Positions 34,900 to 43,623 of a DNA stretch of 64,000 bases are shown in pieces (within the stretch, counting starts at the first letter, position 1; each line of letters begins with the position of its first letter). The position numbers and the translations under genes were made by a program. Source of the DNA: Verrucomicrobiia bacterium. GTDB lineage: Bacteria; Verrucomicrobiota; Verrucomicrobiia; Limisphaerales; UBA11358. The stretch spans positions 111,371 through 175,370 of the forward strand of contig JARLJW010000094.1 in assembly GCA_031290985.1 (NCBI GenBank). The letters are read 5' to 3'. The notes beneath the pieces were generated by a model. That model was given only the letters and a program-made list of their open reading frames with translations, made no database searches and was not told the origin of the DNA.

Positions 34900-35586
34900 A
34901 TGGCTGCGAAGCATAATCACCGAAACATGCCAATCACTGTTTGTATCGTGGATGACGCTTCCGACGTGCGGGAAAGCATCGGGGAATTCATCAATCAGTC
35001 CAAAGATTTCCAATGTTTGGGCGCATTTTGTTCCGGCGAGGAAGCCTTGAGCGAAATCCCGAAACTGGCCCCCGATGTCGTCTTGATGGACATCAATCTG
35101 CCGGGCATCAGCGGCAGCCAGTGCGTCCGCAAATTGAAGGACAAAATGCCCCACCTGCAGGCAATGATGTTGACGGTGTATGAAAACAGCGAACGGATCT
35201 TTGAAGCTCTTTCCGCCGGCGCCTGTGGCTATTTGCTTAAAAGCACTCCGCCCGAGGAGCTGTTGCAGGCCATGAAGGACATGAAGAACGGCGGCTCGCC
35301 CATGTCCAGCCACATTGCCCGGAAGGTGGTCCAAGCCTTCCATCCAACCACTTCGGTCACGCCGTTGATCGAGCAATTGAGCCCGCGGGAACAGCAGGTT
35401 CTGGCATTATTAGCCGAGGGATTTGCCTATAAGCAGATCGCCTCAAATTTGGAATTGAGCATCAGTTCCATCCGCACCTACATCCGGAGCATGTATTACA
35501 AATTGCACGTCAACAGCCGCACCGAGGCTGTGGTAAAATACCTCAATGCCACCGGCAACAAGCCCAATCTCACCGCCCATAACTAG
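34900..35586 (+). CDS. NarL/FixJ-type response regulator
   Basis: 228 residues. The receiver domain (about 11-130) has the acidic pair VDD at 17-19, the phosphoacceptor Asp64 in VVLMDINLPG, a Thr in the MMLTV segment and the conserved Lys in YLLKS. The C-terminal LuxR-type HTH (about 160-220) reads LSPREQQVLALLAEGFAYKQ and SISSIRTYIRSMYYKLHVNS. It is the obvious partner of the kinase that ends 36 bp upstream. ATG 34900 is used; ATG 34927 (PITVCIVDD) is equally possible. Regulators of this class bind pairs of 7-bp half-sites, which suits the 7-4-7 palindrome found in promoters across the right half of the window. That link is inference. Confidence 0.95.
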   Translation: MAAKHNHRNMPITVCIVDDASDVRESIGEFINQSKDFQCLGAFCSGEEALSEIPKLAPDVVLMDINLPGISGSQCVRKLKDKMPHLQAMMLTVYENSERIFEALSAGACGYLLKSTPPEELLQAMKDMKNGGSPMSSHIARKVVQAFHPTTSVTPLIEQLSPREQQVLALLAEGFAYKQIASNLELSISSIRTYIRSMYYKLHVNSRTEAVVKYLNATGNKPNLTAHN

Positions 35587-35778
35587 GACGACCTTGGAAA
35601 AAATTGCCGGCCGGCCCGATCCCCGGGTTTTGTCTGGCCTGTTCATGCAGGCGGTTTATTTCCAATAACTCATTTGCATGCGCTTTCACCTGCCGAGCCT
35701 CAAACTTACAAATCTACCATGCATGCCTTGGTGGGCCAGCGACGGCACCGGTGATTTACGGTGTGGAAGAAGACCACC
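35587..35778. other. Spacer between response regulator and decayed gene
   Basis: No gene, terminator or motif that I can support. The stretch may contain the decayed 5' part of the pseudogene that follows, since short pieces of open frame exist on the plus strand, but none resembles a known protein. Confidence 0.4.
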
Positions 35779-36374
35779 ATGAACCTGGGCGGCATCTTCA
35801 ACAACAGCCGCATCCAAGAGATCATTGACGCCAAACAGCATCCGCAAATGCATCCCGTGTCATTTGCGGACACGGATTAGCGTTTCATTGCTTTCACTGA
35901 AAATTGGACAGATTCCCCCCAACCCCATACCGTGGTTTTGCTGTCCAATACGCTCACCAATTGGGTTCTGGCCAATCCTTTGCCGGTGATACCTCCCGGC
36001 ACGAATTTTTTGGGGGAAAAGGCAGCGCCATCGGCGCTGCGTTTGTGTTGCCGGATGGAAATATTCTCATTGCCGCATGTTCATGCACCTTTATGGGGTA
36101 TACCGGCTCACCTGAGCCGAGTAACGTCTCGGCAATCGTAGATGGCGCTCACCCTTGGCGCGTCCTGAAGCTTGGCCTTCTTCCAGACGCACCTGTATCG
36201 CGTGAAAATGTCTGGTATGAAGGCCCCAATTTCGGAACCGCGTACCTTTATGATGCTGAAATCGATACACTTTTCTTCTATGGCGGCTTTCATGACTATC
36301 ACATCGGAGTCATGCGGGTGGAAAACTTTTTAAAAGTGTGGGCTTCCCGGAAAGCCTTGATGCAGGCTCCTTGA
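35779..36374 (+). pseudogene. Decayed gene of unknown family (stop codon plus frameshift)
   Basis: One frame reads from about 35779 through KQHPQMHPVSFADTD, then TAG at 35878-35880, and continues in the same frame with RFIAFTENWTDSPQPHTVVL and LANPLPVIPPGTNFLGEK. The coding sense then jumps to another frame near the ATTTTTTGGGGGAAAAGG run (about 36005-36020) and continues with GSAIGAAFVLPDGNILIAAC, FGTAYLYDAEIDTLFFYGGF and HDYHIGVMRVENF to the stop at 36374. The pieces look like a normal protein, perhaps a beta-propeller-type sugar enzyme, broken by one nonsense and one frameshift mutation. I cannot name the family. Sequencing error is an alternative for the frameshift but not easily for both lesions. 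Confidence 0.55.
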
Positions 36375-36471
36375 AGCCCGCCAGCAGCCTTATCCCGTTT
36401 ATTTATTTCGCACACAGCGCCCTCCCGTTTGAGAGTGGTTAAAGAAAAGCTGTGACCGTTCGGAGCGAGGA

Positions 36472-36552
36472 TTTTTGGGTTTTGGCGAGGCTTTGGCGAA
36501 GGAGCGGGTTTAAACAACCCCGTGACTGAGCCGAAACGAAGCCAAAACTCAA
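36472..36552. repeat. Long imperfect nested hairpin (MITE/REP-like)
   Basis: The left arm around TTGGGTTTTGGCGAGGC (36474-36491) pairs imperfectly with the right arm around GAAGCCAAAACTCAA (36538-36552). A central smaller inverted repeat, GGGTT / AACCCC, lies inside at 36507-36521. It sits in an otherwise empty 300-bp stretch (36375-36681) just upstream of the GH130 promoter. The shape suits a small non-autonomous repeat. Recurrence elsewhere could not be tested. Confidence 0.35.
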
Positions 36553-36629
36553 GTTTGTGACCCAGGCACACTCCACCTGTTTGGCAAAGCTTGAAATTGA
36601 TGGCCAGAGCAAATACGGCCGGCACTTGC

Positions 36630-36647
36630 TTCGGATGAAGATGCGAA
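36630..36647. promoter_or_regulatory. 18-bp near-palindrome, site 2 (before GH130 operon)
   Basis: TTCGGATGAAGATGCGAA, identical to site 1, followed by TAGGC. It ends 64 bp before the GH130 start codon. The flanks GC and TAGGC match those of site 3 at 51582-51599, so the conserved block there is about 25 bp. It is probably the control site of the GH130-MFS-GH79 operon. Confidence 0.65.
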
Positions 36648-36711
36648 TAGGCGGCCAGGGAAATCTTTTTTACCTTGTCATTTGAAAACCAAAATTTTTG
36701 TCGCACCTGTC

Positions 36712-37755
36712 ATGTCAATTGCCGTCGCCACACCAAAACCCCCGGTCAATCCCATCGTCCGCCATGCTGGAAACCCTGTGTTGTCCGCCCTGAACGTCCC
36801 CTATCCTTCTTCGCTGACTTTCAATGCGGGGGTCGTCCGTTATGCCGGGCGCTATCTCATGGTTTTTCGCAACGACCACGGACATGATGGCTGCGGAGGT
36901 TTTCAAGGCACCAATATCGGCCTGGCGACCAGCAAGGATGGCGTGGCCTGGCATGTCGAGCCAGGCCCGATTTTTTGCGAGGCGGAGGTGCGCGAGGAGT
37001 TGAAAAAAACCATGGGCCACCATTACGACCCGAATTTCGTAAAAAGAATTTACGACCCGCGCCTGACCGTCATCGACGGCAAAATCCTGATGTGTTTCGC
37101 CGTGGACACGATGCACGGGATATGCGGCGGGGTGGCGACAACGGAAGACCTGCGAAAATTCAAATGGCTGAGCGTCAGCGCGCCGGACAATCGGAACATG
37201 GTGCTTTTTCCGCGCCGGGTTAATGGACGGTATTTTCGCTATGAACGGCCCATGCCGGTTTATATGCGGGAGCATCCTGAATCTTTTCCGATCTGGTGCG
37301 CCGAGTCGCATGATTTGGTGTTCTGGGGACGCAACCGGCCGGTTCTTGGAGCGGATGAAGTGCCCTATGCAAATTCGAAAATCGGTCCGGCGGCACCACC
37401 GATCGAGACCCCCAAAGGCTGGTTGGTAACCATCCACGCCGTTGATCGTGATCCGGCAAAACGCTTGCGCGGCTGGGAGCCAAAAGGCTGGTATAAGACC
37501 TATTATGCCGGCTTGATGTTGACTGACTTGCATGATCCATCGAAGGTGATTGGCCTGATGCGTAAACCGTTGCTGGCTCCGCAAACGGATTACGAGATCG
37601 CCGGTTTCCGGGGCAGTGTCATTTTTCCCTGCGGAATGATCCTGGAGGATACCGGCGAGGTGAAAATTTACTACGGGGCGGCGGATACCTGCGTGGCTTT
37701 GGCCACGGCCCACGTGGAAGATTTGCTGGCCGCCTGTGAACCGATCGGGGCCTGA
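36712..37755 (+). CDS. GH130-family beta-mannoside phosphorylase/hydrolase-like enzyme
   Basis: About 347 residues from the ATG at 36712; a TTG at 36682 is possible. This is the five-bladed propeller of GH130: NPVLSALNVPYPSSLTFNAG, then RYLMVFRNDHG, the conserved YDPRLTVIDG with the likely catalytic Asp, and late EIAGFRGSVIFPCGMILEDT and IYYGAADTCVALA. Members phosphorolyse or hydrolyse beta-mannosides, and several act on beta-1,4-mannosyl-glucose or N-glycan-type substrates. No signal peptide, so it is probably cytoplasmic. It is the first gene of a three-gene operon with an MFS permease (1-bp gap to its ATG) and a secreted GH79-like enzyme. The palindromic site lies 64 bp before the start. 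Confidence 0.88.
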   Translation: MSIAVATPKPPVNPIVRHAGNPVLSALNVPYPSSLTFNAGVVRYAGRYLMVFRNDHGHDGCGGFQGTNIGLATSKDGVAWHVEPGPIFCEAEVREELKKTMGHHYDPNFVKRIYDPRLTVIDGKILMCFAVDTMHGICGGVATTEDLRKFKWLSVSAPDNRNMVLFPRRVNGRYFRYERPMPVYMREHPESFPIWCAESHDLVFWGRNRPVLGADEVPYANSKIGPAAPPIETPKGWLVTIHAVDRDPAKRLRGWEPKGWYKTYYAGLMLTDLHDPSKVIGLMRKPLLAPQTDYEIAGFRGSVIFPCGMILEDTGEVKIYYGAADTCVALATAHVEDLLAACEPIGA

Positions 37756-37756
37756 T

Positions 37757-39055
37757 ATGCAACCCCGAAAAGAAATCCCGGCTCCCCCGCCAATTTCGCC
37801 GGCCGGCTGGGCCTTGCTATTGCTGCTGGTGGCCGCATCGGTGCTGTTTGTCATGGATCGGCAGGCGCTTGCCATTCTCAAGTCAACCATCTCAAAAGAA
37901 TTCGGCACGAACAACGGGGACTACGGCTTGCTGGTAACCGCCTACTTGCTGCCTTATACCATCGGCTACCTGTTTTCAGGTCAGTTGATTGACCGCTGGG
38001 GAACCTCCCGCTGCGCGGTGATTTTCCTGGCCGGCATGTCAACCGCAACGGTTGCCTGCGGACTGGCACATAATTTTCATGAAATGGTGGCGGCACAAGT
38101 TCTTCTAGGGCTTTCTGAATCGGGCATTGTGCCATCAATCATGGTCATGGTCACCAGGCATTATCCGGCGGAGCGGCGCGGTTTTGTTCTGACGATGTTT
38201 CAAGCTTTGCAATCCATCGGGCCGGTGATAACCCCGCCGGCGGTGGCCGTCATTACCCTGGCATACGGCTGGCGATATTCTTTCCTGGTCCCCGGGCTGA
38301 TGAGCTTTGGCCTGGCGTTGGTTTGGTTCCTGTCTGATTCGCCGTCGCCGCCGGCTCCCGTTTCACCTGCGATTAAAATACCGGGAATTGGATTCCAAAG
38401 CGTCAAACTCCTGTTCACTTCGCCCGCCTTAAGAGGCGTGTTGCTGGTCAGAATGATCACCGACCCGGCCTGGTTTTTCCTGATCTATTGGCAGGCGGCT
38501 TTTCTGCAAGAACGTGCCGGCTGGTCGCTGGCGGATTTGGGACGCTGGATCTGGCTGCCACCGGCGGCGGCGGCCGTGGTGAATATTGTGACCGGCATCG
38601 CTTCCGACCGGCACCTGCGAAAGGGGGGTGATGCGCCCAAGGCCCGGCTGATTGCCCTGCAACGCATCGCTTTGCTCACCCCTTGTTTCGCGATCGCACC
38701 GTTTGTCACCAGCAACAAGGTCTTGGTGCTCCTGATGCTGGCGCTGTGCTACGTCATGGCCAATGTCTGGCTGACCATGGTCAATGTGTTGGTCACGGAA
38801 GTCGCGCCCAAGGGCATGGTCGGAACCGTTTATGGAATACTTAGCGCCCTGGGTGGCGTTTGTAGTTTTATTTTCAACTATGCCGCCGGGCCGCTCGTTG
38901 ACCATTTGGGCTACAGCACCGTTTTCGTCTTTTGCGCCTGCCTTTATCCAGTCGGACTCTGGATTCTCCGGATACACTATGGCGACATCAAAAATCCGCC
39001 CATGCTGCATCACCCGATGGCAGATAACGCCACCACTGAGGCATCAAAATTATGA
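37757..39055 (+). CDS. MFS transporter, anion:cation symporter/hexuronate-type
   Basis: About 432 residues from the ATG at 37757, which follows the GH130 stop by 1 bp; a GTG at 37736 would overlap GH130. It has 12 hydrophobic segments with ACS-subfamily (ExuT/GudP-like) marks: the first loop VMDRQALAILKSTISKEFGT, then LPYTIGYLFSGQLIDRWGTS, LGLSESGIVPSIMVMVTRHY and the paired RRGFVLTMFQALQSIGPVIT stretch. Members import hexuronates, glucarate or other sugar acids with protons. Its place between GH130 and a GH79-like beta-glucuronidase candidate suits uptake of a uronic acid or an acidic disaccharide. Substrate is inferred from context only. Confidence 0.9.
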   Translation: MQPRKEIPAPPPISPAGWALLLLLVAASVLFVMDRQALAILKSTISKEFGTNNGDYGLLVTAYLLPYTIGYLFSGQLIDRWGTSRCAVIFLAGMSTATVACGLAHNFHEMVAAQVLLGLSESGIVPSIMVMVTRHYPAERRGFVLTMFQALQSIGPVITPPAVAVITLAYGWRYSFLVPGLMSFGLALVWFLSDSPSPPAPVSPAIKIPGIGFQSVKLLFTSPALRGVLLVRMITDPAWFFLIYWQAAFLQERAGWSLADLGRWIWLPPAAAAVVNIVTGIASDRHLRKGGDAPKARLIALQRIALLTPCFAIAPFVTSNKVLVLLMLALCYVMANVWLTMVNVLVTEVAPKGMVGTVYGILSALGGVCSFIFNYAAGPLVDHLGYSTVFVFCACLYPVGLWILRIHYGDIKNPPMLHHPMADNATTEASKL

Positions 39056-39110
39056 ATGCCAAGACCTCCAGTTGTGCTCCTTGGGCGTCCCGCTCCGGGC
39101 AAAAATTATT

Positions 39111-40604
39111 ATGAAATGCATCTTTAATCGTTCTTTCAAACCTGGCTCTTTGTTTTTTGCCGGGCTGCTGCTCAGCAGCCTGTTATTTAGCGGCACCTGC
39201 CAGGCGCAAAACCAGCAGGTCAGCATCACCGTGGCGAACACTCCCGATGGGGCGATCATTGAACCGCGATTTCTTGGGTTGAGTTATGAGATATCCCAAA
39301 TTCTGCCGAACAATGACCATTATTATTTCAGCACCAATGACCGGGCTTTGGTGAATATATTCAAGACCCTTGGAATCAAAAGCCTCCGCGTGGGGGCAAA
39401 TGCCGTTGACGATGCGAACATCCCTGTCCCTCAGGAAAAGGACATCGATAATTTCTTCCGTTTCGCCGGGCATGTGGACGCCAAGGTGATTTACTCATTC
39501 CGGTTGAAAAACGGCGACACCAATCAGTCCGCCAGATTGGCCGCGCATATCTCGACGCATCAGGCGGACTTGCTGGACTGCTTTTCCATCGGCAACGAGC
39601 CAAATTTTTACACAAAAACCTTTGCGGATTACTTCGCGCTATGGAAGCAGCAATATGACGCCATCTTGGCGGCTGTTCCCGATGCGAAATTTATCGGCCC
39701 CAGTGTCGCCAACGCCCCGCCGGCCAGGCAGAATTATTATCCTTTGGAACTGGCAAGGCTTATGGCGCCTGGCGGCCATCTGGCCGTCGCCAGTGATCAC
39801 TATTATTTCTTGGGACGCCGCAATGATTTGGAAAAAGATCCGCCCTCCGCCCGGGCCGCACTCTTATCGGACAAGGTTCACTCAACTTATGAGACGGCTT
39901 TTTCGAAGATCGGCGTCAAGCTGGCCGCCCATGCCATGCCCTACCGGATTGACGAGTTGAACAACTGTGCCCGTGGCGGCGCCCGGGATTCCAGCGATAC
40001 TTATGCCGCTACGCTCTGGGCATTGGATTGCACTCACTGGTGGGCCGCACATCATATCCTGGGAATGAATTTCCATACCGGGGAATTTTTGCAGGCAGAC
40101 GGAACATTTGGGGCGCCATATTACTCCGCATTTGTGCATGAGGCCGGCGGCCGGAGCTTGAACATCATGCCCGAGGCCTATGCCTATCTGGCTTTCAAGC
40201 AAGGGGCTCGCGGTCAATGTTTGCCCGTCAATTTAATGAAAGGGTCCGATTATGACTTTGACGCCTACGCCTACCGCGACCAGGACGGGACAGTTTATGT
40301 TACAATGATCAATAAAAGCAATGGCGCCAACGCCAAAGGCGCTTCGGTATCAATTTCCCTGCCAGCCAAAGGTCAAGCCGGACGATGGCAGCGGATGGAT
40401 CTAAGACAAAAAGACAGTGATCCGGCCGCCAAGGCGGATATCACCTTGGGGGAATCCGCCATCAACTCACAAGGATGTTGGACTGGCCGGTGGACGGACA
40501 TTCCCAACGATGCCTCCCGCAAATTGGTGGTCGAGGTGGCACCCGCTTCGGCTGCTATTCTCCACTTCTCCGGCCCACTTGAATCGGTGGCGGATTCGAA
40601 ATAA
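39111..40604 (+). CDS. GH79-like secreted beta-glucuronidase candidate
   Basis: 497 residues from the ATG at 39111. The signal peptide is clear (FFAGLLLSSLLFSGTCQAQN). The TIM-barrel shows GH79/clan-A features: FLGLSYEISQIL after the signal, the acid/base Glu in DCFSIGNEPNFY, and a likely nucleophile Glu in YRIDELNNCARGGARDS. A C-terminal beta domain follows. GH79 enzymes cleave beta-glucuronides, including 4-O-methyl-glucuronic acid on arabinogalactan and heparanase substrates. GH39 or GH30 relatives cannot be excluded by eye. It is the last gene of the GH130-MFS operon, 55 bp after the MFS stop. Release of glucuronic acid for the upstream permease is an attractive but unproven reading. Confidence 0.75.
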   Translation: MKCIFNRSFKPGSLFFAGLLLSSLLFSGTCQAQNQQVSITVANTPDGAIIEPRFLGLSYEISQILPNNDHYYFSTNDRALVNIFKTLGIKSLRVGANAVDDANIPVPQEKDIDNFFRFAGHVDAKVIYSFRLKNGDTNQSARLAAHISTHQADLLDCFSIGNEPNFYTKTFADYFALWKQQYDAILAAVPDAKFIGPSVANAPPARQNYYPLELARLMAPGGHLAVASDHYYFLGRRNDLEKDPPSARAALLSDKVHSTYETAFSKIGVKLAAHAMPYRIDELNNCARGGARDSSDTYAATLWALDCTHWWAAHHILGMNFHTGEFLQADGTFGAPYYSAFVHEAGGRSLNIMPEAYAYLAFKQGARGQCLPVNLMKGSDYDFDAYAYRDQDGTVYVTMINKSNGANAKGASVSISLPAKGQAGRWQRMDLRQKDSDPAAKADITLGESAINSQGCWTGRWTDIPNDASRKLVVEVAPASAAILHFSGPLESVADSK

Positions 40605-40734
40605 TGCCGGCAGATGCCGGTGGTATTGGACTTCCAAAAGCTGCAAGGTTAAGCCGGATCCTGCACCGGGAGGACGCTCATTATCTGATCATGTTCGGGC
40701 ACCGTGGCTGGCTCCCTTCATATAACCGGGGCGA

Positions 40735-43590
40735 TCAACGCGCCGGGTCCATTTGCGCTGTGAATGCATAGTGGCCGGAACCCAGGCGTAATACCGTAAC
40801 AGCCCCGGTTTCTGACTCCACCAAAACCCCTTCCGCCCCGTTCAAAGGCCGGGTGCTTTCCCGGATCGTGCTGCTGATGACGTGGTGCAGACGCAAGCGG
40901 GCATCGGTGTTGGGCGGCACGGTTGCATCAAGACGCAATGTGTTGTTTTCGATTTTCCAATCCGTGGCGATCCGACCGTACAGTGAATCATGGTGAGCGC
41001 GGACGCTCTGTGGCCCCTGACGTTGGTCAATCCAAGGTTCGATGACAAAATGTCCGTAACCCGCATCGGGCTGCCTGATTCCTGCAAGGTTTTCTATGAA
41101 CCAGCTGCCGGCGTAAAGGTATGAATTGTGCAAATAAGATCCGTTGCAATCCCAATCTTCGTAAAAGGTGGTTGCCCCGTTCCGCAGCATGTAACCCCAG
41201 CCGGGATAATCTTCTTTGCTAATCATGGCGTAAAGGAGGTCGTTGCGGTTTTTTTCCAGCAACGTGTTGAAGAGAATGCCACCACCGGTGATTCCCGCCC
41301 AGATATGGCCGTTACGATTCACCATGATTTCCTGCTCCAACCGTCGCCACACCGCGGCCCGCAAAGACTGCGGAGGAAGATCAACCAGCAAGGCAATCGC
41401 CAGGTATGCAGGAAAACCGTTAACATAACTGTTGTCCGTCGGATTGAAGAATGTCGGATGCACCGCCGCACGAATGGTATCGGCACGGTTTCTATAGGCC
41501 GCCGCCGCCTCTTTTTCACCGATTACTTCGGCGATTTTGGCGGCGGTCTCCAAGTTATAAATCCAGCAACAGTTGTTGAAGAAAAGGCTTTCTTGTGTAT
41601 CACTAAAAAACTTCTTCTGTTTCTCCAATTCGCGGCGGTCGGCTGAAAATTTTGGCCATTGCCAGTCACCCAGAAACCCCCAGCCGCCTCCGTAGGCGAC
41701 CAACATGTTCCGCCGGGACTGTGATTCAAGGAACTTCAACCAGCTTTGAATGGTCGGGAAACTTTGCCTGAGGATTTTTTGATCACCATAGAAGCAATAC
41801 ATTTTCCACGGCAGCAGCACACAAAACCCGCTCCAAGCCGGTCCGCCACCGCCAAGCTGCGTCGGTGCCGTGTGGGGCAGAAACCCGTCCCCTCTCTGAA
41901 CATCACGCCAGTCTTCCATCCATTTGGTGCAAAATGCGCCCAGTTGATAGTTGTCCAAGGCCGTTTGAATGGTCGCGGAACCGTCCCCACCATAACCCCG
42001 GCGTTCGCGTTGCGGACAATCCACCACATAACCGCCCAGGCTGAGATTTTCAAACGTCCAAAGGGTGGTCTGGTAGATTTTGTTCAGCAGTGGTTGATCG
42101 CATGCAAAATCTGATGCCCGCTGATAATCCGTGTGGATCACCCAACCGCGCATTTGATTCAATGCCGGCCTCGTGCGAAGGCCGGACACTTGAACCCAGC
42201 GACCGGACATATAGTTAAACCGGTTGCGGAACACTCCTTTGCCGCTTGAACCCAGGATATAGGTGCTGTGCAGGCCAAAGGTCATGGACGCATTTTGGCG
42301 CTCAGAAAACTGGAATTCCACCCGGTCGCCGGGCTGCCCGGTCAATTCCATTTCAAACCAGCCTGCGTAGTTCACTCCCATATCAACACGATAATCTCCG
42401 TTCGTCGCTTCGGTCACGGCCACCGGCTTGATTTCCCCGGTCAGACGGTTGGGCTCAGTTTTGTCGGCGGAGAGGATGAACTCTGGATGAAAGACCGCCG
42501 CCTGCTTCCAGGCGGCATCATCAAAACCCGTATCGCACCAATTCGTCAGTTCAAGGTTCGCGTCATAGCGCTCGCCGCCAAAACCATGCGCATCCCAATA
42601 CCCCAGCAAGGTGTTGGGACTCGGATGCGTTCGCCACGATGAATCCGTCACCACTTGAATCTTGCCGGACCCGGGCAATTCAATTTGAGCTTGGACGCGT
42701 ACAATGGGAGCCGCGGGCTTGTCCTTGGATTGATACGCTGGAAAGATTGACCAGGAGACTCCCAGCCATAGGGCAATCACGTTAGGGCCTTGTTTGAGGT
42801 TCCGGGTGATGTCATAGGCTACATAGCGTGCCCGCCGGCTGTGATCGGTCGTCGCCGGAGCCAGCACCGCATCGCCAATGCGCTGACCATTGACGTAACA
42901 TTCGTGATAGCCGACCGATGCGACATAGATCACGGCCCGCGTCGGCGCGACCGGCAATTCAAAGGTCTTGCGGAACCACGGATCTGGCTGGGTGTTGTCC
43001 ACAGGTTTCCCCGCCGGAAGTTTTTCAGGCGCATCCGGGCTGCCAATCCATTGACCTCGCCAACCTGACGGCTGCATCAATCCCATGGTCCATTGCACCG
43101 GCCGGCTCCATGCCGACCAATGTTCACGCTCATCTTTCACCCGCACCTTCCAGAAACACTCCGCCCCGGAGTTTAACCGCTTTCCTTCATAGGTGATGTT
43201 TACTGACTCGTTTGATGCAACGGTTCCGGAATCCCATAAGTCCGCCCGGTCGCGCTGGAGCAAATCCCCGCTGCTGGCCACCAGGATCTGGTAGCCCGTC
43301 TGCCGTACGCCTCGCGCACCGGCACGGGTGGCGAGCAGTTGCCAGCTCAACCTCGGATTGGCCACATCCAACCCCATTGGTTCCTTCAAATATTCACAAC
43401 GCAAGTTGGTAACCTCGACTGAGGCTGAAGCTATTTCTGCGGCCGCAATCTGCCGCAGGCCAAAAAACAACAAGAACATGCCGTAGAGGATGCCAAAGAC
43501 GTAACCAAAGCCGGGGCGCCCACCCGGCCTCCGGCCGAAGATTGCAGGAAAATGTCGGTACACAAGATTTGTAGAATGGTTGCCCCGCAA
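40735..43590 (-). CDS. GH78 alpha-L-rhamnosidase (RhaB-like)
   Basis: 951 residues from a TTG at 43590; an internal GTG at about 43563 and ATG at 43479 are alternatives, and the leader FGILYGMFLLFFGLRQIAAA looks like a signal peptide. Domain order fits GH78: N-terminal beta domain (LRCEYLKEPMGLDVANPRLS), a second beta domain (RKTFELPVAPTRAVIYVASV), the (alpha/alpha)6 catalytic domain with DCPQRERRGYGGDGSA, whose D, E (+5) and D (+12) spacing equals the catalytic motif of Bacillus RhaB, and a C-terminal beta domain. It removes terminal alpha-L-rhamnose by inversion. It follows the GH2 gene by 33 bp on the same strand, so the two form an operon. Confidence 0.93.
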   Translation of the reverse strand: MRGNHSTNLVYRHFPAIFGRRPGGRPGFGYVFGILYGMFLLFFGLRQIAAAEIASASVEVTNLRCEYLKEPMGLDVANPRLSWQLLATRAGARGVRQTGYQILVASSGDLLQRDRADLWDSGTVASNESVNITYEGKRLNSGAECFWKVRVKDEREHWSAWSRPVQWTMGLMQPSGWRGQWIGSPDAPEKLPAGKPVDNTQPDPWFRKTFELPVAPTRAVIYVASVGYHECYVNGQRIGDAVLAPATTDHSRRARYVAYDITRNLKQGPNVIALWLGVSWSIFPAYQSKDKPAAPIVRVQAQIELPGSGKIQVVTDSSWRTHPSPNTLLGYWDAHGFGGERYDANLELTNWCDTGFDDAAWKQAAVFHPEFILSADKTEPNRLTGEIKPVAVTEATNGDYRVDMGVNYAGWFEMELTGQPGDRVEFQFSERQNASMTFGLHSTYILGSSGKGVFRNRFNYMSGRWVQVSGLRTRPALNQMRGWVIHTDYQRASDFACDQPLLNKIYQTTLWTFENLSLGGYVVDCPQRERRGYGGDGSATIQTALDNYQLGAFCTKWMEDWRDVQRGDGFLPHTAPTQLGGGGPAWSGFCVLLPWKMYCFYGDQKILRQSFPTIQSWLKFLESQSRRNMLVAYGGGWGFLGDWQWPKFSADRRELEKQKKFFSDTQESLFFNNCCWIYNLETAAKIAEVIGEKEAAAAYRNRADTIRAAVHPTFFNPTDNSYVNGFPAYLAIALLVDLPPQSLRAAVWRRLEQEIMVNRNGHIWAGITGGGILFNTLLEKNRNDLLYAMISKEDYPGWGYMLRNGATTFYEDWDCNGSYLHNSYLYAGSWFIENLAGIRQPDAGYGHFVIEPWIDQRQGPQSVRAHHDSLYGRIATDWKIENNTLRLDATVPPNTDARLRLHHVISSTIRESTRPLNGAEGVLVESETGAVTVLRLGSGHYAFTAQMDPAR

Positions 43591-43623
43591 TTTATACTTA
43601 TGCGCCTTACAAGGCCTTCCTGG

